40,002 nt of DNA from Desulfurococcales archaeon. GTDB lineage: Archaea; Thermoproteota; Thermoprotei_A; Sulfolobales; Acidilobaceae. Shown here piece by piece: positions 8,133 to 16,245 of this stretch. Within the stretch, counting starts at the first letter, position 1, and each line of letters opens with the position of its first letter. The stretch covers positions 1 through 40,002 of the forward strand of contig WAKG01000115.1 in NCBI GenBank assembly GCA_015523445.1, read 5' to 3'. Under the pieces are notes generated by a model. That model made no database searches and was not told the DNA's origin. It was given only the letters and a program-made list of their open reading frames with translations. The position numbers were made by a program, and so were the translations under genes.

Positions 8133-9464
8133 GTGTACCCTAGAGTGGAGGTCCTAGAACTCCTAGCCGAGCTAGTAGCGCTGGACACAGTGAATGACCC
8201 ATTAAGGGGGAAGAGGGTTGACCTAGCCAAGGGGGAGGAGGTTGCCAGGGTCCTCGAGAGAGCCTGGGGCAGGAAGCCGATGATAATTGAGAGCAATGGA
8301 GTGCCCACACTAATCTACACTGCTGGCCAAGGCGCCCCCGTAACACTCTTCCTAGCACACTTCGACACCGTCCCCATAGGGCCCGGGTGGAGTAGGCCCC
8401 CACTGGAGCTAACCCTAGACTCCGGCAAGGCCTATGGCAGGGGAGCGGTGGATGATAAGGCTAATGTAGCCGCGATAACTATGGCCCTCAGGGACCTCGA
8501 GCCACCACAAGGCACTATCGTCGTAGCCTTTACCAGTGATGAAGAGATTGGAGGGGCTAACGGTGCAGGGTACCTTAGGTCCTGGCTGCAGGACAATGGC
8601 CTCTGGCCTGACAGCCTTGTTAATGGAGATGGAAGCCTGTCAATGGTGATCAATAGGAGGAGGAACGCTTTCAACGTGGTAGTTAGGGTTAGGAGGATGG
8701 TAGAGACTGTTGTTGGATGCACCTCTACTGTAGAGTTTAGGGCCCGGATACCTAGGAAGGAGACTATGCACGCAGCATACTTCACTCCCGGGGTGGATAC
8801 GCACCCCCTTATAGACGCTGCGGAGCTGGTTAGGGTTAGGGGGCTCCTAGCCTCCAGGCTGGAGGGTGACTGGGTTAAGTCTAACGTGATCCCGGGCAGG
8901 GTTGTGGCCAGCCTCGTAGAGCCCGGGTGTGAGGGTGGCAGCGTTGAGGTGGACCTGGGACTTACCAGGCTGCTGGAGGCTTTGATCCCCCTTACCAGGC
9001 CCGTGGTGGAGACCCTGCATTATAGTGATTATGGGGTGACCGCTACACCCAATATTTACAGGGTTGTGGATGATTGGCATGAGGTTGTCATAGATGTTAG
9101 GGCTATGGCCGAGTCTAGGAGCGTGCTGGAGGCCTATACTAGGATCATCGATGAGGTACTTGGTGATGTGGAGGCTGAGGTGGAGGTTAGGGGAGGCGGA
9201 GGCTATCTATACACTCCTGCAGGCTCCCGCCTAGTAACCCTTGCCTTATCCGTCAATAGGGGACTGGGATTGCCTGATAAGCCTGTGGAGGCTGGAGGTG
9301 CGAGTGACTCCAGGTACTTCTCGCCTCTGGGCGTGAAGGCTATCGATTATGGACCTCGTGGTGGTAACGTTCATGGACCTGACGAGTATGTTGAGGTAGA
9401 GGCCCTGGAAAAAGCTGTTAGGTTTTATAGGGAGATGGCTAGGAGCCTGCATGGGCTAGCTTGA
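8133..9464 (+). CDS. M20-family metallopeptidase/deacylase
   Basis: A 443-residue zinc amidohydrolase of the M20 family (ArgE, DapE and carboxypeptidase G2 relatives). All metal and catalytic residues are visible: His76 and Asp78 in AHFDTVP, bridging Asp107 in GRGAVDDK, catalytic Glu137 and Glu138 in DEEIGG, Asp166 in NGDGS, and His414 in HGPDEYV. The lid or dimerisation domain falls between about 175 and 340. It probably hydrolyses an acylated amino acid or a small peptide in the cytoplasm. The substrate is open: the lysine/arginine carrier-protein pathway genes (lysW and relatives) are not nearby. GTG8133 has no clear ribosome binding site. The last codons overlap the convergent gene by 9 bases. 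Confidence 0.85.
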   Translation: MYPRVEVLELLAELVALDTVNDPLRGKRVDLAKGEEVARVLERAWGRKPMIIESNGVPTLIYTAGQGAPVTLFLAHFDTVPIGPGWSRPPLELTLDSGKAYGRGAVDDKANVAAITMALRDLEPPQGTIVVAFTSDEEIGGANGAGYLRSWLQDNGLWPDSLVNGDGSLSMVINRRRNAFNVVVRVRRMVETVVGCTSTVEFRARIPRKETMHAAYFTPGVDTHPLIDAAELVRVRGLLASRLEGDWVKSNVIPGRVVASLVEPGCEGGSVEVDLGLTRLLEALIPLTRPVVETLHYSDYGVTATPNIYRVVDDWHEVVIDVRAMAESRSVLEAYTRIIDEVLGDVEAEVEVRGGGGYLYTPAGSRLVTLALSVNRGLGLPDKPVEAGGASDSRYFSPLGVKAIDYGPRGGNVHGPDEYVEVEALEKAVRFYREMARSLHGLA

Positions 9465-10280
9465 GAGCTGCCTGGCCAGCCTGTATACTAGTGGGATTAG
9501 CATGATGGCGAAGGCTATTGCTACGCCTAGGCTCAGCGTGTTCACAACCCTGCTGGTGCCCGGGAAGTTTGAGAATATCGCTGCCAGCCCCACCATTATG
9601 AATACTATGTATACTATGAACTTTGCGTATGGGGCGAAGTCCCTGAAGCTCGGCTCCCTCTCCAGTGCCTCTATTATGGTGTTGCCCACGACTATGCCCA
9701 GGCCTATTATTATAAAGCCCAGTATCAAGGGGTAGACTAGCTCCCCGCGGAGCTGCATCAGGTCTAGGGCTATCGTTATGACTACAGCTATCATGCCAAT
9801 ATGAACCGTGTTCTTGATTAGGTTAGCGACGAACTCGTTGGAGCCGCTGAGCCCTGCGAGTATACCCGCCCCTATAAAGTCGGCTAGCAACCCCACTAGT
9901 AGGAGGCCGTAGACTATGATCAGGACTCCGCCTAGCAGCTTGGGTAGGTAGTAGATTATAGAGGTAAGGACCTGTTCCGGCCTCCCGCCTATGTCGAGTA
10001 CTGGCAGGACAAGCATCAGGGCTAGGACGAATACGAACGCCTTAACTATGGCCCCAGTTATATCTGATAAATCCAGGCCAGCCTCTTTATACCTCCTACC
10101 GATCTCGGTCTTCTCTATAGGCTTCTCCAGCAGCCTATCCACGATCCTGTTAACAGTCTTCCCAGCTATATCGCCCACAAAGTAGCCAGCAGCCAATATT
10201 ATGACTGCGCCCAGCAGGTTGGGTATGTACGCTATTATATCAGACGCGACTTGTGACAACTGCTCTGCTAGCGTAGCCAT
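9456..10280 (-). CDS. MscS-like conserved transmembrane-helix protein (no beta domain)
   Basis: A membrane protein of about 274 residues built from repeated units of the conserved-TM-helix family (PF05552-like) found in CmpX-type relatives of small mechanosensitive channels. The unit IPNLLGAVIILAAGYFVGDI, with a following basic amphipathic helix (KTVNRIVDRLL), recurs as LPKLLGGVLIIVYGLLLVGL and YPLILGFIIIGLGIVVGN. The MscS beta domain that completes a true channel is absent, so gating function is uncertain. GGAGGTG (10287-10293) puts the start at ATG10280 (spacing 6) or ATG10283 (spacing 3). The GTG at 10289 lies inside the Shine-Dalgarno and is rejected. Confidence 0.75.
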   Translation of the reverse strand: MATLAEQLSQVASDIIAYIPNLLGAVIILAAGYFVGDIAGKTVNRIVDRLLEKPIEKTEIGRRYKEAGLDLSDITGAIVKAFVFVLALMLVLPVLDIGGRPEQVLTSIIYYLPKLLGGVLIIVYGLLLVGLLADFIGAGILAGLSGSNEFVANLIKNTVHIGMIAVVITIALDLMQLRGELVYPLILGFIIIGLGIVVGNTIIEALEREPSFRDFAPYAKFIVYIVFIMVGLAAIFSNFPGTSRVVNTLSLGVAIAFAIMLIPLVYRLARQLSS

Positions 10281-10330
10281 CATGCACACCTCCAGATATA
10301 TTATTTGATCTAGCTAACAGTCCTGGAGGG

Positions 10331-10340
10331 GTATAAAAGC
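10331..10340. promoter_or_regulatory. TATA box, GTATAAAAGC, in a divergent intergenic region
   Basis: On the minus strand (GCTTTTATAC) it predicts a start near 10309 and a 28-base leader containing the GGAGGTG of the MscS-like gene. On the plus strand it predicts a start near 10361 for the 186-residue gene. Confidence 0.45.
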
Positions 10341-10415
10341 GGCTATACTTGAGCTAATCAGTAATTATCCCTAATAGCGCCCCCTACAGGTACTAGGGCT
10401 GGAGGCTAATGAGTT

Positions 10416-10976
10416 GTGCCATGCCCATCGCTCAAGGCTATAACAAGGCCCGATAGGCCCGGGCTTAGGCCTGTTCGGGTGAGGATCGTATATAGGGATA
10501 GTGGGGAGCTGGGGGCCATGCTGACAGGCCTCCTAAGCCCAGGACTCAGCCTAACCATACCTATAGACCCGGCGGGGCTAGATACAGGCGAGCTGGCGGA
10601 GGCGCTATGCTGCGCCCCCAGGACCAGCCCTACCGAGGCTATATTTAACATAGCCACCGCCATCGCCCTAATCATAGGCTCCGCGACCGGGATAAGGGAG
10701 GCTATAATACTGGGCCTAGCCGGGATGGCTGTAACCCTAATCCAATACCTAGCTAGGCTGGTAGGCTCCAGGAGGCTTTGCAGGGTGACTCCTCGAGCGG
10801 TAATGGTGGCTGGCCTGGTCAAGGGCCTTACAGTGGAGACCCTAAGAGCCGTGAAGGGATGCCGCCCTCCGTGTGGCAGGCTGATAGCCTATGGGGGCCA
10901 GGTGTATAGGGTTGAGGAGTATAGCGAGTATGAGGGTGGGGTTGAGGTCATCCTGGAGCCGATGGGCTCTGCATAG
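10416..10976 (+). CDS. Uncharacterised small membrane protein
   Basis: A 186-residue protein of no family I recognise. Residues about 1-60 look like a soluble domain of short strands. Residues about 73-115 form one or two membrane helices (IFNIATAIALIIGSATG, then EAIILGLAGMAVTLIQYL). The C-terminal 70 residues are soluble and end in strands (YGGQVYRVEEYSEYEGGVEV). GGAGG (10401-10405) lies 10 bases before GTG10416, which sets this start. The gene faces the MscS-like gene across a shared promoter region. It overlaps the convergent acetyltransferase gene by 29 bases, so its 3' end may be covered by antisense transcription. Confidence 0.6.
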   Translation: MPCPSLKAITRPDRPGLRPVRVRIVYRDSGELGAMLTGLLSPGLSLTIPIDPAGLDTGELAEALCCAPRTSPTEAIFNIATAIALIIGSATGIREAIILGLAGMAVTLIQYLARLVGSRRLCRVTPRAVMVAGLVKGLTVETLRAVKGCRPPCGRLIAYGGQVYRVEEYSEYEGGVEVILEPMGSA

Positions 10977-11937
10977 TATAAATGCTGGTAGGAAGGATTG
11001 ATAGCGGCACCCTAGCCTCCACGTATATCCTCCTAGCCCTAAACCCCCTTCTAACGTATAGCCCAGCAACCTCCGGGATTGCATGTAGAACCACGCTCTC
11101 CACACCCTCCGAGAGGAGTACGTTGACAGCCCTGGCTAGGAGCGTGGAGCCCACGCCCCGGCCCTGGCTGTCCCTGGCTACAGCGAGGAGTGCTATATAG
11201 CCTACCCTGACACCACAGATCGACTCGTAGATGTAGAGGTCCACAAATCCCTGAGGCACCCCATCTACCAGCGCCAGGAGCACCTTAGGCTCCAGCCTCG
11301 CCTTAAGCCTCCTAAAGTACCCCCTGGCCCGGGTGGTATCCCAGTCATGGTGTCCCTCGTATACGCTGAATGCGTCATTGTAGATACTAACTATGGCCTC
11401 TAGGTCCTCATCACTGCTCCAAGGATATGCTTCCCTAACCACAATGCCTGGAGGCTCCTCTACTACAACAGGGCCCCGGGCCTCCATGAGGAGGCCCGAC
11501 GGCTTGTAGTGCTCCAGGCCCCTCACAAGGCGCTGGGCAAGTGCCATAGTGTAGCCTCCGAGTAGCCCTAGCCTGAGCTTTGTGGCGCCTCGAGCCTCCT
11601 GCCATGCCTCGAGGCTGTGGCGGGCCCAGGATAGGAGTAGCTTGGCCGCCTCCAGCATTGTGCTTGTCGGTATTAGCGGGTTGATCCTCATCATGACCCA
11701 GGAGATGCTTGGGTTCTCCCTCCTCTTCCAAGCCCATGCATAGCCAGCCACTACGTTATCCTCTAGCGCTATGGCCATCTCCTCCGGGTCTGTATCCCCC
11801 TCCTCCAGCCAGCTCCTGACAGTCTCTACGTCTATCTGCATGTCAAGGCACTCGCCTGTATGGTGTAGGAATGAGTTCTCCACCCTGGCTATCTCGGCTT
11901 CTAGCCCCTCGCCCCTAGTCCATACTAGCAGCTTCAA
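10948..11937 (-). CDS. Double-domain GNAT N-acetyltransferase
   Basis: About 329 residues that fit two tandem GNAT folds, a layout like MshD (mycothiol synthase). The N-terminal half has a worn domain (MAIALEDNVVAGYAWAW around strand 4). The C-terminal half has a good one: LLAVARDSQGRGVGSTLLARA contains the acetyl-CoA pyrophosphate loop (Q/R-x-x-G-x-G), preceded by LLALVDGVPQGFVDLYI and followed by VVLHAIPEVAGLYVRRGF. The acceptor is unknown. I place the start at TTG11937, because GGGAGG (11945-11950) lies 7 bases upstream. A longer frame to 11997 exists but has no ribosome binding site and begins with an atypical sequence. The 3' end overlaps the convergent small membrane protein gene. Confidence 0.75.
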   Translation of the reverse strand: MKLLVWTRGEGLEAEIARVENSFLHHTGECLDMQIDVETVRSWLEEGDTDPEEMAIALEDNVVAGYAWAWKRRENPSISWVMMRINPLIPTSTMLEAAKLLLSWARHSLEAWQEARGATKLRLGLLGGYTMALAQRLVRGLEHYKPSGLLMEARGPVVVEEPPGIVVREAYPWSSDEDLEAIVSIYNDAFSVYEGHHDWDTTRARGYFRRLKARLEPKVLLALVDGVPQGFVDLYIYESICGVRVGYIALLAVARDSQGRGVGSTLLARAVNVLLSEGVESVVLHAIPEVAGLYVRRGFRARRIYVEARVPLSILPTSIYTMQSPSAPG

Positions 11938-12074
11938 TGTGGAGCCTCCCTGGGGTTTCTCCCTTGTCGGTACTGCCAGTATTAACGTCATCGTCAACCG
12001 GGGAGTTGACGTGTGATCCTAGACACGCATATCTAGACCATAGGTCTCCAACTCCACATACTAGGGTGCGCCAG

Positions 12075-12779
12075 GTGATCTATGGGCTCCTCCAGCGCGT
12101 CCTAAGGCTACTAGCCTATAGGGAGGAGGATTCTATCCTCTATAGGGCACATATACTCTTCAAGCTGGCTGCATTAGGGATTGCCTGGGCTACTCTCCTC
12201 CATGCAGACACCCCCCAGGGTATCGCTGCAGGCCTACTATACCCCATACTCCTCCACACGCTCTCGCCTAGATGGCTGGCTAAGCACGCCATGGTTGCCG
12301 CAATGATCCCTACACTCTTCATAGGAGTTGCAGGAGCCCTTCTCTCACCCTATCCACCATTGAGTCCTGACTGGGGCTCTAGGCTTGTAGTGTTGACAGC
12401 AAGGACCTATGGGCTAGCCTCTGCAACTCTGATCACGTTCGCGACTACCAGCCCGTCTAGGCTAGCGTCCCTCCTAGCCAGATCCCCCTTCGCCCACGAC
12501 CTAACAACTCTATTCTACAGGCTGGCCCCCCTAACCCTAGGCGATCTGGCAGAGGCTATGGCGGCCCAGAGGATGCTGGGGAAGCCCGTGCACCACACAC
12601 TCATCCCCCTAGTAATATCGTCGCTTAGAAGGGCTGAAGGCGTCACAGTCTCCCTCCAGGCCCGTGGTTATAGAAGTGATAGGAGGACAAGTATAACCGG
12701 GCCTGGAGACCCAGTCTGGGGCCTAGCCCTCCTAGTAGCCTCCCTAGCTTCCCTAGGCATTTCACTGTTAGCTGGGTGA
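12075..12779 (+). CDS. ECF transporter transmembrane (T) component, EcfT/CbiQ family
   Basis: A membrane protein of about 234 residues with four to five predicted helices (around 26-45, 48-63, 73-92, 104-124, 214-232). Its cytoplasmic region has the coupling motifs typical of EcfT: EAMAAQR at 160-166 in a long helix and LQARGYR at 194-200, the Ala-Arg-Gly box that contacts the ATPase subunits. The open frame extends upstream to 11937, but that part overlaps the acetyltransferase start region and looks non-coding. GTG12075, 6 bases after AGGGTG, is preferred. The stop overlaps a GTG of the following cyclase frame. The S component at 7322-8032 is a candidate partner; the ATPase genes are not here. 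Confidence 0.7.
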   Translation: MIYGLLQRVLRLLAYREEDSILYRAHILFKLAALGIAWATLLHADTPQGIAAGLLYPILLHTLSPRWLAKHAMVAAMIPTLFIGVAGALLSPYPPLSPDWGSRLVVLTARTYGLASATLITFATTSPSRLASLLARSPFAHDLTTLFYRLAPLTLGDLAEAMAAQRMLGKPVHHTLIPLVISSLRRAEGVTVSLQARGYRSDRRTSITGPGDPVWGLALLVASLASLGISLLAG

Positions 12780-12838
12780 CCGCTATCCCTTTTAGACCCC
12801 TCGAGCATGGTATAGCTAGTAGGTTAGGGGTGGATCGG

Positions 12839-13477
12839 ATGGTCTATGTAGACTTGACTATGAAGCTCAGCCCCCAGACACCGGTCTTCCCTGGTTATCC
12901 ACAGCCTGTTATACATAAGTGGACCACCATCAGGGAGGAAGGCTACTATAGTAACATGATCTTCATGGTCGAGCATACAGGGACCCACATGGATAGCCCC
13001 GCACACTTCATAGAGGGTGCCCCCACAATAGATGAGATACCGCCTGAGAAGTTCGTGGCCAGGGCTGTGGCCCTAGACTTCTCGGGCAAGGAGCCAGGCG
13101 GGGCGGTAAGCGAGAGGGAGGTGGATGAGGCGCTCTCTAGGCTGGGCGTGGAGCCCGGGAGGGGATGGTATATACTCTTCCGCTACGGCTGGGATGATGT
13201 AAGGGGTGATGAGTGGGTTAGGTACCCCTACCTCTCCGACGAGGCGGCTGAGATGATCAAGGGGCTGGGTGTTGAGGGTATAGGTATGGATACTCCCAGC
13301 CCCGATGTGGCCCCCTTCAATGTGCACAAGATACTCCTACCCGAGTCCATAGTGATCGTGGAGAACATGGCCAACCTAGCTAGGGTCGCTGGTAGGGTGT
13401 TCGAGCTCATAGTGACCCCGATAAAGATATCTGGGGGGAGCGCCGCCCCGGTGAGGGCGATAGCCAGGCTCCCCTAA
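12839..13477 (+). CDS. Cyclase-family metal-dependent hydrolase (kynurenine formamidase-like)
   Basis: A 212-residue protein of the cyclase/arylformamidase family. It opens with VDLTMKLSPQTPVFPG and contains the metal-binding HTGTHMDSPAHF (His46, His50, Asp52, His56). The family pattern GIGMDTPSPD follows further on. Members hydrolyse N-formylkynurenine, isatin or related amides. The substrate here is not determined, and no tryptophan-degradation genes are present. The open frame starts at GTG12776, overlapping the EcfT stop. ATG12839, with AGGGGTG 6 bases before it, matches the family's usual length and N-terminus better. It is co-directional with EcfT and NMD3. Confidence 0.85.
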   Translation: MVYVDLTMKLSPQTPVFPGYPQPVIHKWTTIREEGYYSNMIFMVEHTGTHMDSPAHFIEGAPTIDEIPPEKFVARAVALDFSGKEPGGAVSEREVDEALSRLGVEPGRGWYILFRYGWDDVRGDEWVRYPYLSDEAAEMIKGLGVEGIGMDTPSPDVAPFNVHKILLPESIVIVENMANLARVAGRVFELIVTPIKISGGSAAPVRAIARLP

Positions 13478-13499
13478 CCCCCCGATGTTAGGGTAGGGT

Positions 13500-14213
13500 G
13501 TGATGGCGAGGACCTGCCCCCAGTGTGGCATGAACGTTGAGGTCACGATCTCGGGTGTATGCCCCAGTTGCTTTAGCATGACCTATGGTGTAGCTAAGCT
13601 ACCGGGAAGGGTTGAGGCTAGGATCTGTAGGTACTGTGGCAGGGTTAGGATTGGAGGTAGGTGGTTTAGGGCAGAAAGTTTCGCCGAGGCTGTTGAGGCC
13701 GTTGCCAGGTATGAGGCCTCTAAGGCCAAGCCAGTCCCGCCCCTCCACAATGTAGCGCTGGAGGGTGTGGAGTTCACGACCCGCCCCAACTGGACTACCA
13801 GGGTTAGCCTCAAACTCGCCTCAACCTATAGGGGAGCCCGCCTAGCCAATACGGTGGAGATAGTGGTCACCCTCAAACCCTCGATCTGCCCCCTATGCAA
13901 GACTCGTGTCAGCGGTGAGTACGATACCCTTCTCAACTTACTAGACGCGCCGGAGGATATGGAGGACGAGGTTGTTGAAGCCGTATTGAGCCTTGGCCTA
14001 GAGGCTCAGCTGGTAGACATTATAAGGGTCAGGGAGGGCCTAGGAGTCTACCTCACCAATAGGGGTGCTGCCAGTAAGCTGCTAAGGTCTCTCTCGAGGA
14101 GGTATCGAGTAGTGAGGCTGGGAATGGCGCATGAGGATGTCGGGATAGACTCCAGCGGTAGGAGGCGGGCTAGGACGACCATAAACGTTAGGATCCTGGG
14201 TAGAAAACGATAA
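13500..14213 (+). CDS. Archaeal NMD3-family protein
   Basis: About 237 residues matching the N-terminal core of NMD3, the eukaryotic adaptor for 60S subunit export and late assembly. Numbered from ATG13503, four zinc-binding CxxC pairs are seen: Cys5/Cys8, Cys20/Cys23, Cys42/Cys45 and a later ICPLCKTRVSGEY segment. The N-terminal pairs flank the family signature CPSCFSMTYG, and RICRYCGRVRIGGRW follows. In archaea the protein is thought to act in large-subunit maturation or quality control, since there is no nuclear export. GTG13500 and ATG13503 are both possible starts. It fits functionally with the ribosome-related genes at 29-36 kb but is in a separate transcription unit. Confidence 0.85.
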   Translation: MMARTCPQCGMNVEVTISGVCPSCFSMTYGVAKLPGRVEARICRYCGRVRIGGRWFRAESFAEAVEAVARYEASKAKPVPPLHNVALEGVEFTTRPNWTTRVSLKLASTYRGARLANTVEIVVTLKPSICPLCKTRVSGEYDTLLNLLDAPEDMEDEVVEAVLSLGLEAQLVDIIRVREGLGVYLTNRGAASKLLRSLSRRYRVVRLGMAHEDVGIDSSGRRRARTTINVRILGRKR

Positions 14214-14247
14214 TTAGACCTGCCTCAACATCCCTGCCACCGGATAC

Positions 14248-14448
14248 ATGCAAGGCGGGGTGCAGCCCGGGGTGCCAGGAATAGAGGAGGCAAAGAGAAT
14301 GCTCGAGGAAACTATAAGCCTTGCCAGGAAGCTCTATGGCAACAGGTGGATGAGTGCCCTCGAGGAGCTGGAGGACATGTATGAGGGTGACCCCTTCGAG
14401 GTACTAGAGCATCTCAGGAGGGAGGCAAGGAGGAGGGGCCTCGCCTAA
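14248..14448 (+). CDS. Small uncharacterised helical protein (66 residues)
   Basis: No family recognised. After a flexible start (Gly/Pro/Gln) the sequence is predicted almost wholly helical, with alternating Glu/Lys/Arg and Leu: EEAKRMLEETISLARKLYG, then ALEELEDMYEGDPFEVLEHL. It sits between NMD3 and a MarC gene with 34-base gaps on both sides, same strand, which suggests it is a real member of the transcription unit. The start could be ATG14248 or a GTG a few codons later. Confidence 0.5.
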   Translation: MQGGVQPGVPGIEEAKRMLEETISLARKLYGNRWMSALEELEDMYEGDPFEVLEHLRREARRRGLA

Positions 14449-14482
14449 GATAATATAGGGCCCAGCTCCCCCACGGTGCTGG

Positions 14483-15076
14483 GTGCCCCGATTGGCTGAG
14501 GTCCTCGACCTATACTTCAACATACTAGTTATTCTGAATCCCTTCACAGCCGCATCTGTCTACCTAACTCTAGCCGGAGACGATCCTAGAGAGGCGCACA
14601 GGGTCGCCATTGTAAGCCTCGCACTAGTCATCCTCCTGGGCACTGCTGTGATCATCGCTGGGGAGCAGCTCCTCAGAGTACTGGGCATAGACTTGCCCAG
14701 CCTTGGCGCTGGTGGAGGGATCCTGCTTATGGTGATAGCCGTAGATATGATTACAGGAGAACATAAGGTTAGGAGCGTGGAGCCCGGAGAGCTGGCTGTA
14801 GTACCCCTGGCAACACCCATGATCCTAGGCCCTGGGGCTATGACTGTGCTACTCCACCTATCAGCTCAATACCCGAGGGATGCTGTGATACCAGCATTTA
14901 TACTGGCAGCACTAACAGTAGGTGTAGTCCTCTATACCTCCCCTATACTCAGGAGGGTCCTAGGCGTGACGGGGGTGAAGGCTCTGTCAAAATTCATGGC
15001 TTTACTGATAGCTGCCGTTGCGGCTGATATGATCCATGGAGCCCTTGTGGAGTGGGGCATAGCTCCTAGGGGATGA
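14483..15076 (+). CDS. MarC-family integral membrane protein (second paralogue)
   Basis: A 197-residue, six-helix protein of the MarC/UPF0056 family. NILVILNPFTAASVYL replaces the MDPVG segment of the paralogue at 4711. The central ELAVVPLATPMILGPGAMTV and the terminal KFMALLIAAVAADMIHGAL match family positions. Divergence from the first copy is large, so this is not a recent duplication. The start is GTG14483. The next gene begins 3 bases after the stop, pointing to co-transcription with the MBL-fold hydrolase. Function unknown. Confidence 0.8.
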   Translation: MPRLAEVLDLYFNILVILNPFTAASVYLTLAGDDPREAHRVAIVSLALVILLGTAVIIAGEQLLRVLGIDLPSLGAGGGILLMVIAVDMITGEHKVRSVEPGELAVVPLATPMILGPGAMTVLLHLSAQYPRDAVIPAFILAALTVGVVLYTSPILRRVLGVTGVKALSKFMALLIAAVAADMIHGALVEWGIAPRG

Positions 15077-15079
15077 GTT

Positions 15080-15784
15080 GTGGTCGAGGCTATACTACTG
15101 GGGACTGGGGCTGCCCTCCATCCCGGTAGGGGGCATAGCTCCCTCCTAATTCTCGGCCCCGGGGAGGCTCTGCTTGTCGATGCCGGGTGCACGGTGCCCC
15201 ATAGCTTGGCTAGGGCTGGTGTTAACCCGGCCAGGGTGGCTAGGGTTATCGTAACTCATGGACATGCGGATCACTACTGTGGGCTTACACATATAGCGTT
15301 TATGAAGACCTTTACCGGGACTCCCGAACTGAGTGTATACACAACTAGCCATGCGGTGCCCCTAGTTGAGAGGCTTCTGGCATCAATTCACAGGCCCGGC
15401 GCTGTTAGGGCTAGGGTTGAGGTCCTAGAGCCGGGTAGGACCTACATTATAGGCCCCTACAGGGTTAGTACCTTCAGGGCCATCCATAGCGTTGAGGCCC
15501 TAAGCCTCGAGATTAGTGTCGATGGGAGGAGGATCCTTGTTAGTGGCGACACGGAGCCTACTGTGGAGTATAGGAGGCTAGCTGAGGGGGCAGACCTGGC
15601 GGTGCATGAGGCTTCCCTACCTGAATCATCGCCTGGTAGTGGGCATAGTAGTGTGGGTGAAGCCCTCTCCCAGGTTGCACGGGCCAGGGTTGGACTGCTG
15701 TATCATCTAACCCCAGAGTCTGAAGAGGCCGCTCGCCAGGCCGGGATCAGCTTGCCGGAGGACCTGTATAGGATACAGCTGTAG
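15080..15784 (+). CDS. MBL-fold metallohydrolase (RNase Z-like)
   Basis: A 234-residue metallo-beta-lactamase-fold protein. It begins with EAILLGTGAALHPGRGHSS, the first strand and turn of RNase Z-like members. The zinc site THGHADHYCG gives His60, His62, Asp64 and His65. A later metal-binding Asp lies in VSGDTEPT and a terminal His in YHLTP. The long flexible arm of true tRNase Z is not evident, so tRNA 3'-end processing is uncertain; a phosphodiesterase or other hydrolase of the same clade is possible. It starts at GTG15080, 3 bases after the MarC stop. Confidence 0.8.
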   Translation: MVEAILLGTGAALHPGRGHSSLLILGPGEALLVDAGCTVPHSLARAGVNPARVARVIVTHGHADHYCGLTHIAFMKTFTGTPELSVYTTSHAVPLVERLLASIHRPGAVRARVEVLEPGRTYIIGPYRVSTFRAIHSVEALSLEISVDGRRILVSGDTEPTVEYRRLAEGADLAVHEASLPESSPGSGHSSVGEALSQVARARVGLLYHLTPESEEAARQAGISLPEDLYRIQL

Positions 15785-15835
15785 CCTATCGGGTTATCTC
15801 CGGGCTGGCGGGTGGTAGTCATACAGTGGTTGATG

Positions 15836-15844
15836 AATAATATT
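15836..15844 (+). promoter_or_regulatory. TATA box AATAATATT upstream of the winged-helix gene
   Basis: The element is centred 30 bases before ATG15870. The predicted transcript start is near 15866, so the mRNA would be leaderless or nearly so. No Shine-Dalgarno is seen, in agreement. Confidence 0.4.
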
Positions 15845-15869
15845 CCAGAGCATACCATAAGATTTTTAA

Positions 15870-16220
15870 ATGGTGACTCGATTGGCCACCATAAAGTATA
15901 CAGGAGATCCTGTCAGGCCGGATATGAGGAGGCTTAGGACCTGGCTGGTAGACCTTGTCTTAGCCCATCTCCTGGTTAGGGGGGAGGCCAGCGTTGCAGA
16001 GGTCACTATATACGCATCCAAGTACTACAATGTAAACCCCGAAGTGCTAGAGGCCGACGTGGCCGCTGAGCTGGAGAAACTAGTTTTAGGAGGCCTAGCC
16101 ATCAAGGTGAATGGCCGCTACAAGATCAGGAGGGACAAGGTCTCGGATCTGACCATCGAGAGGCTAAGGGAGCTCGGCCTCATAGACAAGGGCCAAGCCG
16201 GGAAGCTAGGTCTTTATTAG
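15870..16220 (+). CDS. Small winged-helix-like protein
   Basis: A 116-residue protein without a named family. Residues about 20-95 fit a winged-helix fold: a helix around RTWLVDLVLAHLLVRG, then VAEVTIYASKYYN with VNPEVLEADVAAELEKLVLGG as the possible recognition helix, and a wing GLAIKVNGRYKIR. It could bind DNA or serve as a protein-interaction module. The adjacent HD phosphohydrolase gene begins 25 bases downstream on the same strand, so the two may be co-transcribed. GTG15873 is an alternative start. Confidence 0.6.
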   Translation: MVTRLATIKYTGDPVRPDMRRLRTWLVDLVLAHLLVRGEASVAEVTIYASKYYNVNPEVLEADVAAELEKLVLGGLAIKVNGRYKIRRDKVSDLTIERLRELGLIDKGQAGKLGLY

Positions 16221-16245
16221 CCCCCCACACAACCCTAACGCCTAC

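Noticed and set aside
9456-10280. Full MscS mechanosensitive channel
   Set aside because: The beta domain and C-terminal vestibule are missing; only the repeated transmembrane-helix units are present.
11937-12074. N-terminal extension of the EcfT frame
   Set aside because: It begins within the acetyltransferase start region, has no ribosome binding site, and its composition (Pro/Thr/Ser) does not look like the rest of the protein.
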